Assembly: GCA_012841485.1 (NCBI GenBank)
Contig: DUUU01000132.1
Span: 1 to 8,146, forward strand
DNA length: 8,146 bases
Direction: 5' to 3'
Source of the DNA: Armatimonadota bacterium
GTDB lineage: Bacteria > Armatimonadota > JAAZEB01
In this document: in pieces, positions 1-6,042 of the stretch
Numbering within the stretch: the stretch's first letter is position 1
Layout: every line of letters begins with the position of its first letter
Translations under genes and position numbers: made by a program
Notes under the pieces: generated by a model
The model's database searches: none
Seen by the model: the letters and a program-made list of their open reading frames with translations, nothing else
What the model was told of the DNA's origin: nothing

Positions 1-432
1 CAGGCGGCCACGCTTCTCCTCTTTGGGGAAGGCCCGCTGCTCGTAGCCCGGAGGGAGTCCGGCGCGCTCCGGTATGATCCAGATCTGGAGCAGGTGTACC
101 GGCACCGTCGGCGAGGCGTTGAACTCGCTGTGCTGAACGCCCGTGCCCGCGGTCATGCGCTGCACCTCATCCGCGTGGATGACAGAATGCGTGCCCAGCG
201 AATCGCGGTGCTCCAGCGCCCCCTCCACGACGTAGGTGAGGATCTCCATATCGGCGTGCTCGTGGGTGGGAAACCCGCCCCCGCCCGCGATACGATCCTC
301 GTTGATCACGCGAAGCTGCCGGAAGCCCATCTGTTGCGGGTCATGGTAGCGCCCAAACGAGAACGTGTGGTGGCTCTCCAGCCAGTCGCGCACGTCCTGC
401 CCTCTCTCCTCTGCCGAACGCACTCGGATCAT
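1..432 (-). CDS. Pirin family protein (bicupin), 3' end cut by the window edge
   Basis: The first 144 residues are visible and the frame stays open to base 1. Pirins are metal-binding cupins. Some are quercetin dioxygenases and others act as redox-responsive cofactors, so the substrate cannot be told from sequence. Family hallmarks seen: SHHTFSFG (20-27), [10 protein letters not shown] (37-46), THEHADMEI (56-64), and [10 protein letters not shown] (96-105). His57, His59, His101 and Glu103 match the four Fe-binding residues of human pirin (His56, His58, His101, Glu103), so the N-terminal cupin looks active. The visible part holds that cupin; a second C-terminal cupin is expected outside the window. 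ATG at 432 is chosen because a full AAGGAGGT site lies at 444-437, 4 nt upstream; an in-frame GTG at 438 overlaps that site. It sits 99 bp after the oxidoreductase gene on the same strand with no convincing promoter between, so co-transcription is likely. Confidence 0.93.
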   Translation of the reverse strand, partial: MIRVRSAEERGQDVRDWLESHHTFSFGRYHDPQQMGFRQLRVINEDRIAGGGGFPTHEHADMEILTYVVEGALEHRDSLGTHSVIHADEVQRMTAGTGVQHSEFNASPTVPVHLLQIWIIPERAGLPPGYEQRAFPKEEKRGRL

Positions 433-531
433 CTCCACCTCCTTGGGGGACGATCCGGGCCATTTCAGGGCGGAAGCATCCCCAAACCGCTTCTACCCCG
501 TTTTCGGCTTCAGAGCACACGTCCCGGCGGC

Positions 532-1593
532 CTACACCCAATCGCGCGAGTTCGGCACGGGCACGGGTTGACCATCCTGCTGCGCCGACAGATGCGCGCA
601 GATGCCCGGCAGCGTCATATCCATTGCGAAGTCGATATCGATCGATGGGTTTCGATCCTCGCGGATCGCCTCTAGGAGATCGGCCACCATGAAGTATTCG
701 CACGTGCCGTGGCCGCCCACCGTGGCGCCCGATGGGGCGCGCGTGTGGTTGGTCGAGAGCGGATAGGAGATCATGCCGCGCAGGTGTGGCACCGAGTCGA
801 AGTAGGCGAGCGTCTTATCCTCGCCGCGAGCGCGCTCCAGGCAGCCATGCGTGCCGTAGAGGGTGTAATAGTGGAAAGAAGGCTCGCGCACCACCGAGAA
901 GCCGCACAGAATCTTATAGACCGCGCCCGACTCCCCCTTGAAGAGGCCCACTTCCATGTCGATGACGCCCAGATCGGGAGCGACGTTGCTCCCGGGGTGC
1001 ATCCCCGTGGCGGTGAGGCAACGGTCACCGGTGATCAAGAGAAGCGGTCCCAGGCTGTGCGTGCAGTACTGGATCGGTGGGAGGCGGGTGCGCCACGTGG
1101 GGTTTCCCGCGGCGTCGCGCATCAGGCTGCGGCAGTCGTGGATGTACTCCGCCTCGGCGTAGACCACCTTGCCAATGGCGCCTTCGGAGACGCTCTTGCG
1201 CCACGATTCGATGAACGCCCAGTAGCAGCAATTCTCGGCGAGCATGTACTTGCCGCGCGCCTTGCGGGCGGCGCGCACCAGCGCCTCCGCCTCCGCGAGC
1301 GAGGCCACCGCCGGAACCTCGCTGAAGACATGCCGCCCGGCTTCCAGGGCCGCGATTGCCTGCGCCGCGTGCATCGGCATCGGCGTGCCGATGACGATGC
1401 AATCCAGGTCGTGCCTCACCAGGTCCTCATACTCCTGGTAGAGGTGGGCGATCCCCTTCTCCTTGCCGATTCGCTCCAGCGCCGCGGTGTCGGTATCGCA
1501 CACGGCAACCACCTCCACCCCAGGGTACATCGCGAACGTATTGAGCAGACTGAGGCCCCGGCGTAGGCCGGCCACACCCACACGTATCATCAT
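532..1593 (-). CDS. Gfo/Idh/MocA family NAD(P)-dependent oxidoreductase
   Basis: A 353-residue sugar-dehydrogenase-like enzyme of usual length. The N-terminal Rossmann fold (about 3-125) has the GVAGLRRG turn at 6-13 and an acidic VCDTD end of strand 2 (31-35), which favours NAD(H). The C-terminal alpha/beta domain (about 126-350) has CTHSLGPL (177-184), whose His179 sits where these enzymes keep a catalytic His, and GGHGTCEYF (293-301). The usual EKP motif reads EVP (92-94), so the lysine that normally contacts cofactor and substrate is valine; related proteins with SEVPA do exist. The substrate is unknown, probably a cyclic polyol or sugar derivative. Two adjacent ATGs (1593 and 1590) follow GAGGAGGAG at 1606-1598; the 1593 start gives 6 nt spacing from AGGAGG. 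The frame runs open to 1752, but that extension has no family similarity and crosses the divergent promoter. No good minus-strand promoter is visible in 1594-1754. Confidence 0.93.
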   Translation of the reverse strand: MMIRVGVAGLRRGLSLLNTFAMYPGVEVVAVCDTDTAALERIGKEKGIAHLYQEYEDLVRHDLDCIVIGTPMPMHAAQAIAALEAGRHVFSEVPAVASLAEAEALVRAARKARGKYMLAENCCYWAFIESWRKSVSEGAIGKVVYAEAEYIHDCRSLMRDAAGNPTWRTRLPPIQYCTHSLGPLLLITGDRCLTATGMHPGSNVAPDLGVIDMEVGLFKGESGAVYKILCGFSVVREPSFHYYTLYGTHGCLERARGEDKTLAYFDSVPHLRGMISYPLSTNHTRAPSGATVGGHGTCEYFMVADLLEAIREDRNPSIDIDFAMDMTLPGICAHLSAQQDGQPVPVPNSRDWV

Positions 1594-1654
1594 ATCACTC
1601 CTCCTCGGGGAGGTTCCGCGCGCCCATCCCGTTTCCTGCCGGACAGCCACTGAC

Positions 1655-1684
1655 TTGCCCGGCGAGGAGGCTTCCTGGTATAAT
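1655..1684 (+). promoter_or_regulatory. Sigma-70-type promoter with extended -10 for the cyclophilin gene
   Basis: A perfect TATAAT lies at 1679-1684 with an upstream TG at 1676-1677 (TGGTATAAT), which is an extended -10. The -35 is TTGCCC at 1655-1660 (4 of 6 to consensus) with an 18-bp spacer. Transcription would start near 1690-1692 and leave a leader of about 63 nt before the ATG at 1755. It is the strongest promoter-like signal I can see in the window. Confidence 0.72.
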
Positions 1685-1754
1685 GCCGGCAGCCAGGCGC
1701 TTTGGCGCTCGGCCCAACCCGACCCAATCGGCATGCGAAAGGAGAGAGTCACTC

Positions 1755-2390
1755 ATGCGCAGATCGCTGCCGCTGCTTCTGGCAGCCCTTGTCGTGGCGC
1801 TTACGGCGCTCCCCCTCCTCGCGGCAAAGGCGAAGGCCAAGCCGTCGGGAAACCTCTACGCGAATATTGAGACTAACCTGGGCACCATCGTCGTCCAGCT
1901 CTTCGAAAAGGAAGCCCCGAAGACGGTTGCCAACTTCACCGGTCTTGCCAAGGGCACCAAGGCTTTCAAGGACCCGGTCACCGGCAAGCAGGTGAAGCGG
2001 CCCTACTACAACGGCCTTCTATTTCACCGAGTGATCCCGGGCTTCATGATCCAGGGTGGCTGCCCCTACAGCCGGGATCCCAGCCGCGCCGGCACCGGCG
2101 GCCCCGGCTACCAGTTTGAGGATGAGTTCGTGCGCAGCCTCCGCCACAGCAAGCCGGGGCGGCTCTCGATGGCGAACGCCGGGCCGAACACCAACGGCAG
2201 CCAGTTCTTCATCACCGTCGCTCCTACCCCTCACCTGGACGACCGGCATACCATCTTCGGCCAAGTGGTCAAGGGATTGGATGTGGCTATCAAGATCAGC
2301 CAGACGCCGCGGAGCTCGAACGACCGGCCGCTGAAGCCGATGGTGATCAAGGAGATCAAGGTGTATCGCGCCAACGCCCCGAAGCTGTAG
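1755..2390 (+). CDS. Exported cyclophilin-type peptidyl-prolyl cis-trans isomerase
   Basis: A 211-residue proline isomerase, probably assisting folding outside the cytoplasm. Residues 1-24 form a Sec-type signal: two Arg, a Leu/Ala-rich core (5-19), then PLLAA before a Lys/Ala-rich linker (25-30). Cleavage is likely near 23-24, and no lipobox Cys is present. The cyclophilin domain spans about 34-206. Catalytic and pocket residues are present: [13 protein letters not shown] (90-102) with Arg92 (Arg55 in human CypA), Phe97, Met98 and Gln100; [14 protein letters not shown] (139-152) with Gln150 and Phe152; and His165. Position 160 is His where CypA has Trp121, a change that in other bacterial cyclophilins goes with weak cyclosporin binding. 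ATG 1755 is preceded by AAAGGAGA (1738-1745), with 10 nt between GGAG and the start. An in-frame ATG at 1683 lies inside the -10 box, so it cannot be on the transcript. The gene appears monocistronic, with a promoter before and a hairpin after. Confidence 0.95.
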   Translation: MRRSLPLLLAALVVALTALPLLAAKAKAKPSGNLYANIETNLGTIVVQLFEKEAPKTVANFTGLAKGTKAFKDPVTGKQVKRPYYNGLLFHRVIPGFMIQGGCPYSRDPSRAGTGGPGYQFEDEFVRSLRHSKPGRLSMANAGPNTNGSQFFITVAPTPHLDDRHTIFGQVVKGLDVAIKISQTPRSSNDRPLKPMVIKEIKVYRANAPKL

Positions 2391-2412
2391 GGTCATCCGA
2401 CGCCGAAGCGCC

Positions 2413-2449
2413 ACGCGGGCGGACAAGTAGCGGCTTTGTCCGCCCGCGT
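2413..2449 (+). terminator. Strong 14-bp hairpin after the cyclophilin gene, no U-tract
   Basis: ACGCGGGCGGACAA (2413-2426) is the exact reverse complement of 2436-2449, with a 9-nt loop. It begins 22 nt after the stop. The stem is GC-rich, but the downstream bases are CCTGGGCGGCG, without a T-run, so it is not a classic intrinsic terminator. It may terminate, protect the mRNA 3' end, or act on either strand. Placement between the cyclophilin and ubiX supports a transcription boundary. Confidence 0.6.
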
Positions 2450-2469
2450 CCTGGGCGGCGCGGTGAATC

Positions 2470-3081
2470 ATGGGAGGAAGCGTGTCAGTTTCGGGTTCGG
2501 AGCTCCTGGTCGCGATCACCGGGGCGAGCGGCAGCATTTACGGCCTGCGTCTTATCGAGCGCGCCGCCCCGCTGGTCCAGCGCGTCTCCGTGGTCGTCTC
2601 CCGGTCGGGCGCGCGCGTGATCGCCCACGAGATGGGCGCGCCTTTCGACCTCGAACAGCCCTCGCTGCGCCCCTTCCTCGGGCGCGAGCCGGGCAATGTC
2701 CGCATCTACCATCCGGACGACCTATTCGCCCCGTGCGCCAGTGGTTCCAGCGCGCCCGAGGCGATGGTCGTGGTCCCCTGCACCATGGGCACGGCGGCGC
2801 GCATCGCCGCCGGCACGGCCGAGGACCTGATCGGGCGCGCGGCTGACGTCGTGCTGAAGGAGCGGAGGCGGCTGATCCTGGTGCCCCGCGAGACGCCGCT
2901 CAACCTGATTCACCTCCGCAACCTCACCGCGCTCACCGAGGCGGGCGCCGTCATCCTCCCGGCGTGCCCCGGCTTCTACCATCACCCGAGGAGCGTCGAG
3001 GAGCTGGTCGATTTCGTCGTCGGGCGGATTCTGGACCACCTGGGCCTGCCCAACCCGCAGGCGCGCTGGGGAGAGGAGTAA
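2470..3081 (+). CDS. ubiX: UbiX family flavin prenyltransferase
   Basis: UbiX joins a dimethylallyl group to FMN to make prenylated FMN, the cofactor of UbiD-type decarboxylases, and is a soluble flavoprotein. The 203 residues match the family closely from end to end. TGASGSIYG (17-25) is the FMN phosphate loop; SGSSAPEAM (91-99) and PCTMGT (103-108) follow; then LKERRRLILVPRETP (129-143), and PACPGFYHHP (164-173) with a C-terminal WGEE like Pseudomonas UbiX. Lys130, Arg140 and Tyr170 line up with the prenyl-phosphate-binding residues of that enzyme, and Glu54 with its catalytic Glu. The start is not certain: ATG 2470 has no clear ribosome site, while in-frame GTG 2482 follows GGAGG at 2473-2477 by 4 nt; conserved sequence begins after both. 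The prenyltransferase gene starts 3 nt downstream. No ubiD is in the window. Confidence 0.96.
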   Translation: MGGSVSVSGSELLVAITGASGSIYGLRLIERAAPLVQRVSVVVSRSGARVIAHEMGAPFDLEQPSLRPFLGREPGNVRIYHPDDLFAPCASGSSAPEAMVVVPCTMGTAARIAAGTAEDLIGRAADVVLKERRRLILVPRETPLNLIHLRNLTALTEAGAVILPACPGFYHHPRSVEELVDFVVGRILDHLGLPNPQARWGEE

Positions 3082-3084
3082 TCG

Positions 3085-3939
3085 ATGCTGCGCCAGCTCC
3101 GGATCATCCTAGAGATGATCAAGTTTGAGCATACCGTCTTCGCGCTCCCCTTCGCCCTGATGAGCGCCTTCCTCGCCGCGGGTGGAGTGCCTTCCGGGCG
3201 CACGCTCCTCTGGATCCTCGTCGCCATGGTCGGCGCGCGCAGTAGCGCCATGAGCTTCAACCGCCTGGTAGACCAGGAGTTCGACCGGCGCAACCCGCGC
3301 ACCGCCTCGCGCGCCCTCCCGGCGGGCCTGCTCACCCGAGGCCAGGTCTGGGCGTTTTGCCTCGCATCCGCGCTTCTTCTGGTTCTTGCCGCCGGCATGC
3401 TGAACCGGTTGGCGCTGCTCCTCTCGCCCGTGGCGCTGGCAATCGTCTGGGGCTATTCCTACACCAAGCGGTTCACGTCGTTCTCGCACCTGGCGCTCGG
3501 GCTGGCCCTGGGCGTGGCTCCGGTGGGCGCCTGGATTGCCATCCGCGGGCGGATCGAGCTGGTGCCGCTCCTCCTGTGCGCGGCGGTCACCCTCTGGACC
3601 GCCGGCTTCGACATCATCTATGCCTGCCAGGATACGGAGTTTGATCGCAAAGCGGGGCTTCACTCGCTGCCGGCCCGGCTTGGCGAGCGCAACGCGCTGC
3701 TCCTCTCCATCCTGCTCCACATCGGGGTCGCCATCATCCTGTTCCTCCTCCCCACGCTTGTTCCTCTGGGCACGCTCTACCGCGTGGGCGCCGCCGCGGC
3801 GGTGCTCCTCCTCGCCTACGAGCACACCCTCGTCCGCCCTGGCGACCTGTCGCGCGTCAACGCCGCCTTCTTCACCACGAACGGCTTCGTCAGCATCGGC
3901 CTGATGGCGTTCACCATCGCTGACCTGCTCCTGCGCTGA
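3085..3939 (+). CDS. mqnP: UbiA-family polyprenyltransferase, MqnP-like (menaquinone pathway)
   Basis: A 284-residue integral membrane enzyme that attaches a polyprenyl chain to an aromatic acid. It opens with KFEHTVFALPFALM (13-26), typical of the MqnP/UbiA-like branch. The first Mg-diphosphate motif reads N59-R-L-V-D63-xxx-D67 followed by RRNPRT, with Arg at the second position where 4-hydroxybenzoate transferases usually have NDxxD. The second motif is D183-TEF-D187 within FDIIYACQDTEFDRKAGLHS (175-194). About eight hydrophobic helices run from 16 to 283. MqnP acts on the naphthoate intermediate of the futalosine route to menaquinone; pairing with ubiX, whose cofactor serves a UbiD-like decarboxylase, fits that route. 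A true ubiA for ubiquinone is the alternative, less favoured by the NRxxD form. ATG 3085 follows the ubiX stop by 3 nt, with GAGAGGAG inside the ubiX end, implying coupled translation. Confidence 0.9.
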   Translation: MLRQLRIILEMIKFEHTVFALPFALMSAFLAAGGVPSGRTLLWILVAMVGARSSAMSFNRLVDQEFDRRNPRTASRALPAGLLTRGQVWAFCLASALLLVLAAGMLNRLALLLSPVALAIVWGYSYTKRFTSFSHLALGLALGVAPVGAWIAIRGRIELVPLLLCAAVTLWTAGFDIIYACQDTEFDRKAGLHSLPARLGERNALLLSILLHIGVAIILFLLPTLVPLGTLYRVGAAAAVLLLAYEHTLVRPGDLSRVNAAFFTTNGFVSIGLMAFTIADLLLR

Positions 3940-3962
3940 GGGGTGGCGGGCACCCGCGCCCC
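3940..3962 (+). terminator. Possible weak hairpin directly after the prenyltransferase stop
   Basis: GGGG (3940-3943) can pair with CCCC (3959-3962) and GCGG (3946-3949) with CCGC (3954-3957), around a 4-nt loop and a small 2x1 internal loop. A C-rich tract follows instead of T, so intrinsic termination is doubtful. It marks the likely end of the ubiX-mqnP transcript. Confidence 0.3.
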
Positions 3963-4021
3963 AACCCCTCCCCCATCCTCCGCCCGGAAGCTCGGGCATC
4001 GAGTCCCTGATCCAGAGATCT

Positions 4022-4054
4022 GGTGCCCGCGATTCGCGGTCTCCCTCTGGCACC
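4022..4054 (+). repeat. Nested inverted repeats in the leader of the glycan operon
   Basis: GGTGCC at 4022-4027 pairs with GGCACC at 4049-4054, enclosing a second stem CGCG (4028-4031) / CGCG (4035-4038) with loop ATT. A third small stem, GCCCG/CGGGC, lies just upstream at 3982-3986/3993-3997. They sit in the 209-bp gap 3940-4148 before the phosphoglycosyl transferase gene. I find no convincing -35/-10 pair in that gap and no riboswitch I recognise, so an RNA leader or attenuator is only a possibility. Confidence 0.35.
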
Positions 4055-4148
4055 GGTCCTGCAGACTTTGAGGGCGATGGCGCAGCATGCACCCATTCAC
4101 TGCGATCGATGGGCGCGCGCTGCCGCCCGGTGTGGAAAGGGGTCAGCG

Positions 4149-4886
4149 ATGGTAGAACGGCCTGGGCCCGGGGAGGGCGATGAGCGTATCTTGCGCTACT
4201 ACGAGGCGCGCAATGTGCGCCTCTGGGGCCTGCGCCGGCGGCTCGTACTGCGAACCATCTTCTTCGCATGGGGCCTCTCGCATGCCAGTCGGAGCGTCCT
4301 AAAGCGCGTCCTCGATCTGGTCCTGGGCTTGTCAGCCGTGATCGTCTCGCTCCCTGTCATGCTTCTCACGGCGCTGGCGATCAAGCTGGACTCCCCCGGG
4401 CCGGTCTTGTTCGTTCAGACGCGGGTGGGGCGTTGGGGCGAGGCTTTCCCGCTCCTGAAGTTCCGTTCGATGTATGTGGACGCGGAGGCACGGCGCGCCG
4501 AGCTAGAGGCATGCAACGAGGCGAGCGGCCCGGTTTTCAAGATTCGGAATGATCCTCGCATCACCCGCGTCGGGCGGATCATCCGGAAGCTGAGCATCGA
4601 CGAGCTGCCCCAGTTGTTCAACGTCATCGCAGGCCATATGAGCCTTGTCGGGCCACGACCGCCACTCCCTTCCGAGGTGGCCCAGTACACCCCGGAGCAT
4701 CGCCGTCGCCTCGATGTGAAGCCGGGCATCACGTGCATCTGGCAGGTGAGCGGGCGCAGCAATGTGGATTTCGAGCGCTGGGTGATGATGGACGTGCAGT
4801 ACATCGAGGAGGAGTCTCTGTGGCTCGATATCCGTCTCCTGCTGCGCACGATCCCAGCCGTGCTCTTTGGGAGAGGAGCTTACTGA
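4149..4886 (+). CDS. Monotopic phosphoglycosyl transferase (bacterial sugar transferase, WcaJ/PglC type)
   Basis: Transfers a sugar 1-phosphate from a nucleotide sugar to undecaprenyl phosphate, the first membrane step of exopolysaccharide or O-antigen-type glycan assembly. It is the compact form of 245 residues: a hydrophilic Arg-rich leader (1-50), KRVLDLVLG (52-60), one hydrophobic re-entrant helix (about 54-79), then the catalytic core. Motifs: LLKFRSMYVDAE (102-113), NDPRITRVG (134-142), the catalytic dyad Asp151-Glu152 in SIDELPQLFNV, SLVGPRPP (165-172), and KPGITCIWQVSGR (191-203). All key residues are intact, so it should be active. The four-helix N-terminal part of large WcaJ/WbaP proteins is missing. 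The sugar cannot be deduced. ATG 4149 follows AAAGGGG (4136-4142) by 6 nt; an upstream in-frame ATG at 4023 adds 42 residues with no family match. It is the first gene of a four-gene cluster; the next start lies 4 nt after its stop. Confidence 0.93.
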   Translation: MVERPGPGEGDERILRYYEARNVRLWGLRRRLVLRTIFFAWGLSHASRSVLKRVLDLVLGLSAVIVSLPVMLLTALAIKLDSPGPVLFVQTRVGRWGEAFPLLKFRSMYVDAEARRAELEACNEASGPVFKIRNDPRITRVGRIIRKLSIDELPQLFNVIAGHMSLVGPRPPLPSEVAQYTPEHRRRLDVKPGITCIWQVSGRSNVDFERWVMMDVQYIEEESLWLDIRLLLRTIPAVLFGRGAY

Positions 4887-4890
4887 GGCG

Positions 4891-6042
4891 ATGCGCCGCC
4901 TAACCGTGGTCCTGGGAGTGCCCGTCGATGAAGTGACCCAGGCAGAAGCGCTGGATCGCATCGAGGAGTTCGTCGCGCGCGGTGGCCGGCTGCACCAGGT
5001 CGCGACGGTGAACAGCGACTTCCTCGCCCGCGCCCTGGCGGATCCGGAGCTGCTCCACATCCTGCGCCACGTCGATCTGGCGACGGCGGATGGAATGCCG
5101 CTCGTATGGGCTTCCCGAGTGCTGGGCGGATCGATTCCCGAGCGCGTGACGGGGGCCGACCTGGTGCCCGCACTCGCGGAGCGCTTTGCCGCCAGCGGGC
5201 GCTCGCTCTTCCTGCTGGGCGCCCGGCCCGAGGTGGCGCAGACCGCGGCCGAACGCCTCTGCGAGCGCTTTCCTGGCCTGCGCATCAGCGGCGTCTACAG
5301 CCCACCGATGGCCGACCTGGAGTCCATGGATCACGCCACGATCCTCCGGCGCGTCAACGCGGCGCGCCCCGATGCGCTGCTGGTCGCCTTCGGGAACCCC
5401 AAGCAGGAGAAGTGGATCCACCGGCACCGGCACTCGCTGGAGGTACCCGTGGCCATCGGCATCGGCGCCAGCCTCGACTTCATCGCCGGGAGCGCGCGTC
5501 GGGCCCCCGTCTGGATACAACAAGCCGGCGCCGAGTGGTTGTGGCGTCTGGGCAACGAGCCCGGGCGGCTGTGGCGGCGCTACGCCGGCGACTTTCGTCA
5601 CCTCGCGCCCGGGCTGATACGCTACTGGCGACTGACGCGGCAAACGCGGTCTCCGCGCCCGCCCGAGGAGGGCAGCGATGGGATCCGAGCGATTGGACCC
5701 CACTCCATCGGCGTTGCCGGACGGTTTGGCGCAGATCAGCGAGGGGCGTTCGAAACACTCGCGCTCAGGTCACTCGTGGGAGGGCTGGCGGAACGCATGC
5801 GGGAAGAGCCGGAAGCGACATCGCCGCCCGGCAGCTCGGGCCACGTTTACGTTGATCTGAGGGCCTGCACCTATATCGATAGCGCCGGCCTGGGGTGCCT
5901 GGCATCCCTGGCGCACGAGGCGCGGGCGCGCGGTTACGACATTCGGGTATACCCGGGATCTCCTGCAATTCGCCGGTTGTTGGGGCTAGGGGGCCTGGAT
6001 CAGCATCTGGGCGCCGCCGATGACGTGGAGGGGGTAGGATGA
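4891..6042 (+). CDS. WecG/TagA/CpsF glycosyltransferase fused to a C-terminal STAS domain
   Basis: Residues 5-248 form a complete WecG/TagA/CpsF (GT26) enzyme. This family adds a second sugar, such as ManNAc or ManNAcA, to polyprenyl-diphosphate-linked acceptors. Seen: VLGVPVDEVT (7-16), TVNSDFL (39-45), TADGMPLVW (65-73) with Asp67 at the proposed catalytic-base position, TGADL (87-91), VAFGNPKQEKW (165-175), GIGASLDFIAG (190-200) and the basic tail with RRAP and WLWRLGNEPGRLWRRY (216-231). After a Pro/Glu-rich linker (250-262), residues 264-378 form a STAS domain: VYVDLRACTYIDSAGLGCL (319-337) has the anti-anti-sigma hallmark, with Ser331 following Asp330 where SpoIIAA is phosphorylated. 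Usual family members end near 240-260 residues, so the extra domain is odd. ATG 4891 is chosen; TTG 4867, in frame inside the previous gene, is the alternative. The stop overlaps the next start (ATGA, 6039-6042). Confidence 0.92.
   Translation: MRRLTVVLGVPVDEVTQAEALDRIEEFVARGGRLHQVATVNSDFLARALADPELLHILRHVDLATADGMPLVWASRVLGGSIPERVTGADLVPALAERFAASGRSLFLLGARPEVAQTAAERLCERFPGLRISGVYSPPMADLESMDHATILRRVNAARPDALLVAFGNPKQEKWIHRHRHSLEVPVAIGIGASLDFIAGSARRAPVWIQQAGAEWLWRLGNEPGRLWRRYAGDFRHLAPGLIRYWRLTRQTRSPRPPEEGSDGIRAIGPHSIGVAGRFGADQRGAFETLALRSLVGGLAERMREEPEATSPPGSSGHVYVDLRACTYIDSAGLGCLASLAHEARARGYDIRVYPGSPAIRRLLGLGGLDQHLGAADDVEGVG

Noticed and set aside
709..1566. Open plus-strand frame of 285 residues, and another at 94-675
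   Set aside because: Both are antisense to well-supported genes (oxidoreductase and pirin) and show no family motifs.
1676..1690. Reverse-strand promoter using the same TATA core (TATACC on the minus strand)
   Set aside because: No TTGxxx-like -35 sits at a 16-19 bp distance on that strand, so a shared bidirectional promoter is not supported.
1594..1752. N-terminal extension of the oxidoreductase to ATG 1752
   Set aside because: The extra residues have no Rossmann-family match and would be read across the divergent promoter; a strong ribosome site sits right before 1593.
4023..4148. N-terminal extension of the phosphoglycosyl transferase from ATG 4023
   Set aside because: It has no ribosome site, overlaps the inverted repeats and has no family similarity; ATG 4149 has AAAGGGG at 6 nt.
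3940..4148. Cyclic-di-GMP riboswitch before the glycan operon
   Set aside because: I looked for the conserved GEMM core segments and did not find them in the right order.
3109..4269. Long open frame of 386 residues on the minus strand
   Set aside because: It lies antisense to the prenyltransferase gene, has low-complexity Arg/Gly/Glu/Ala composition and no recognisable domain. It is a by-product of high GC.
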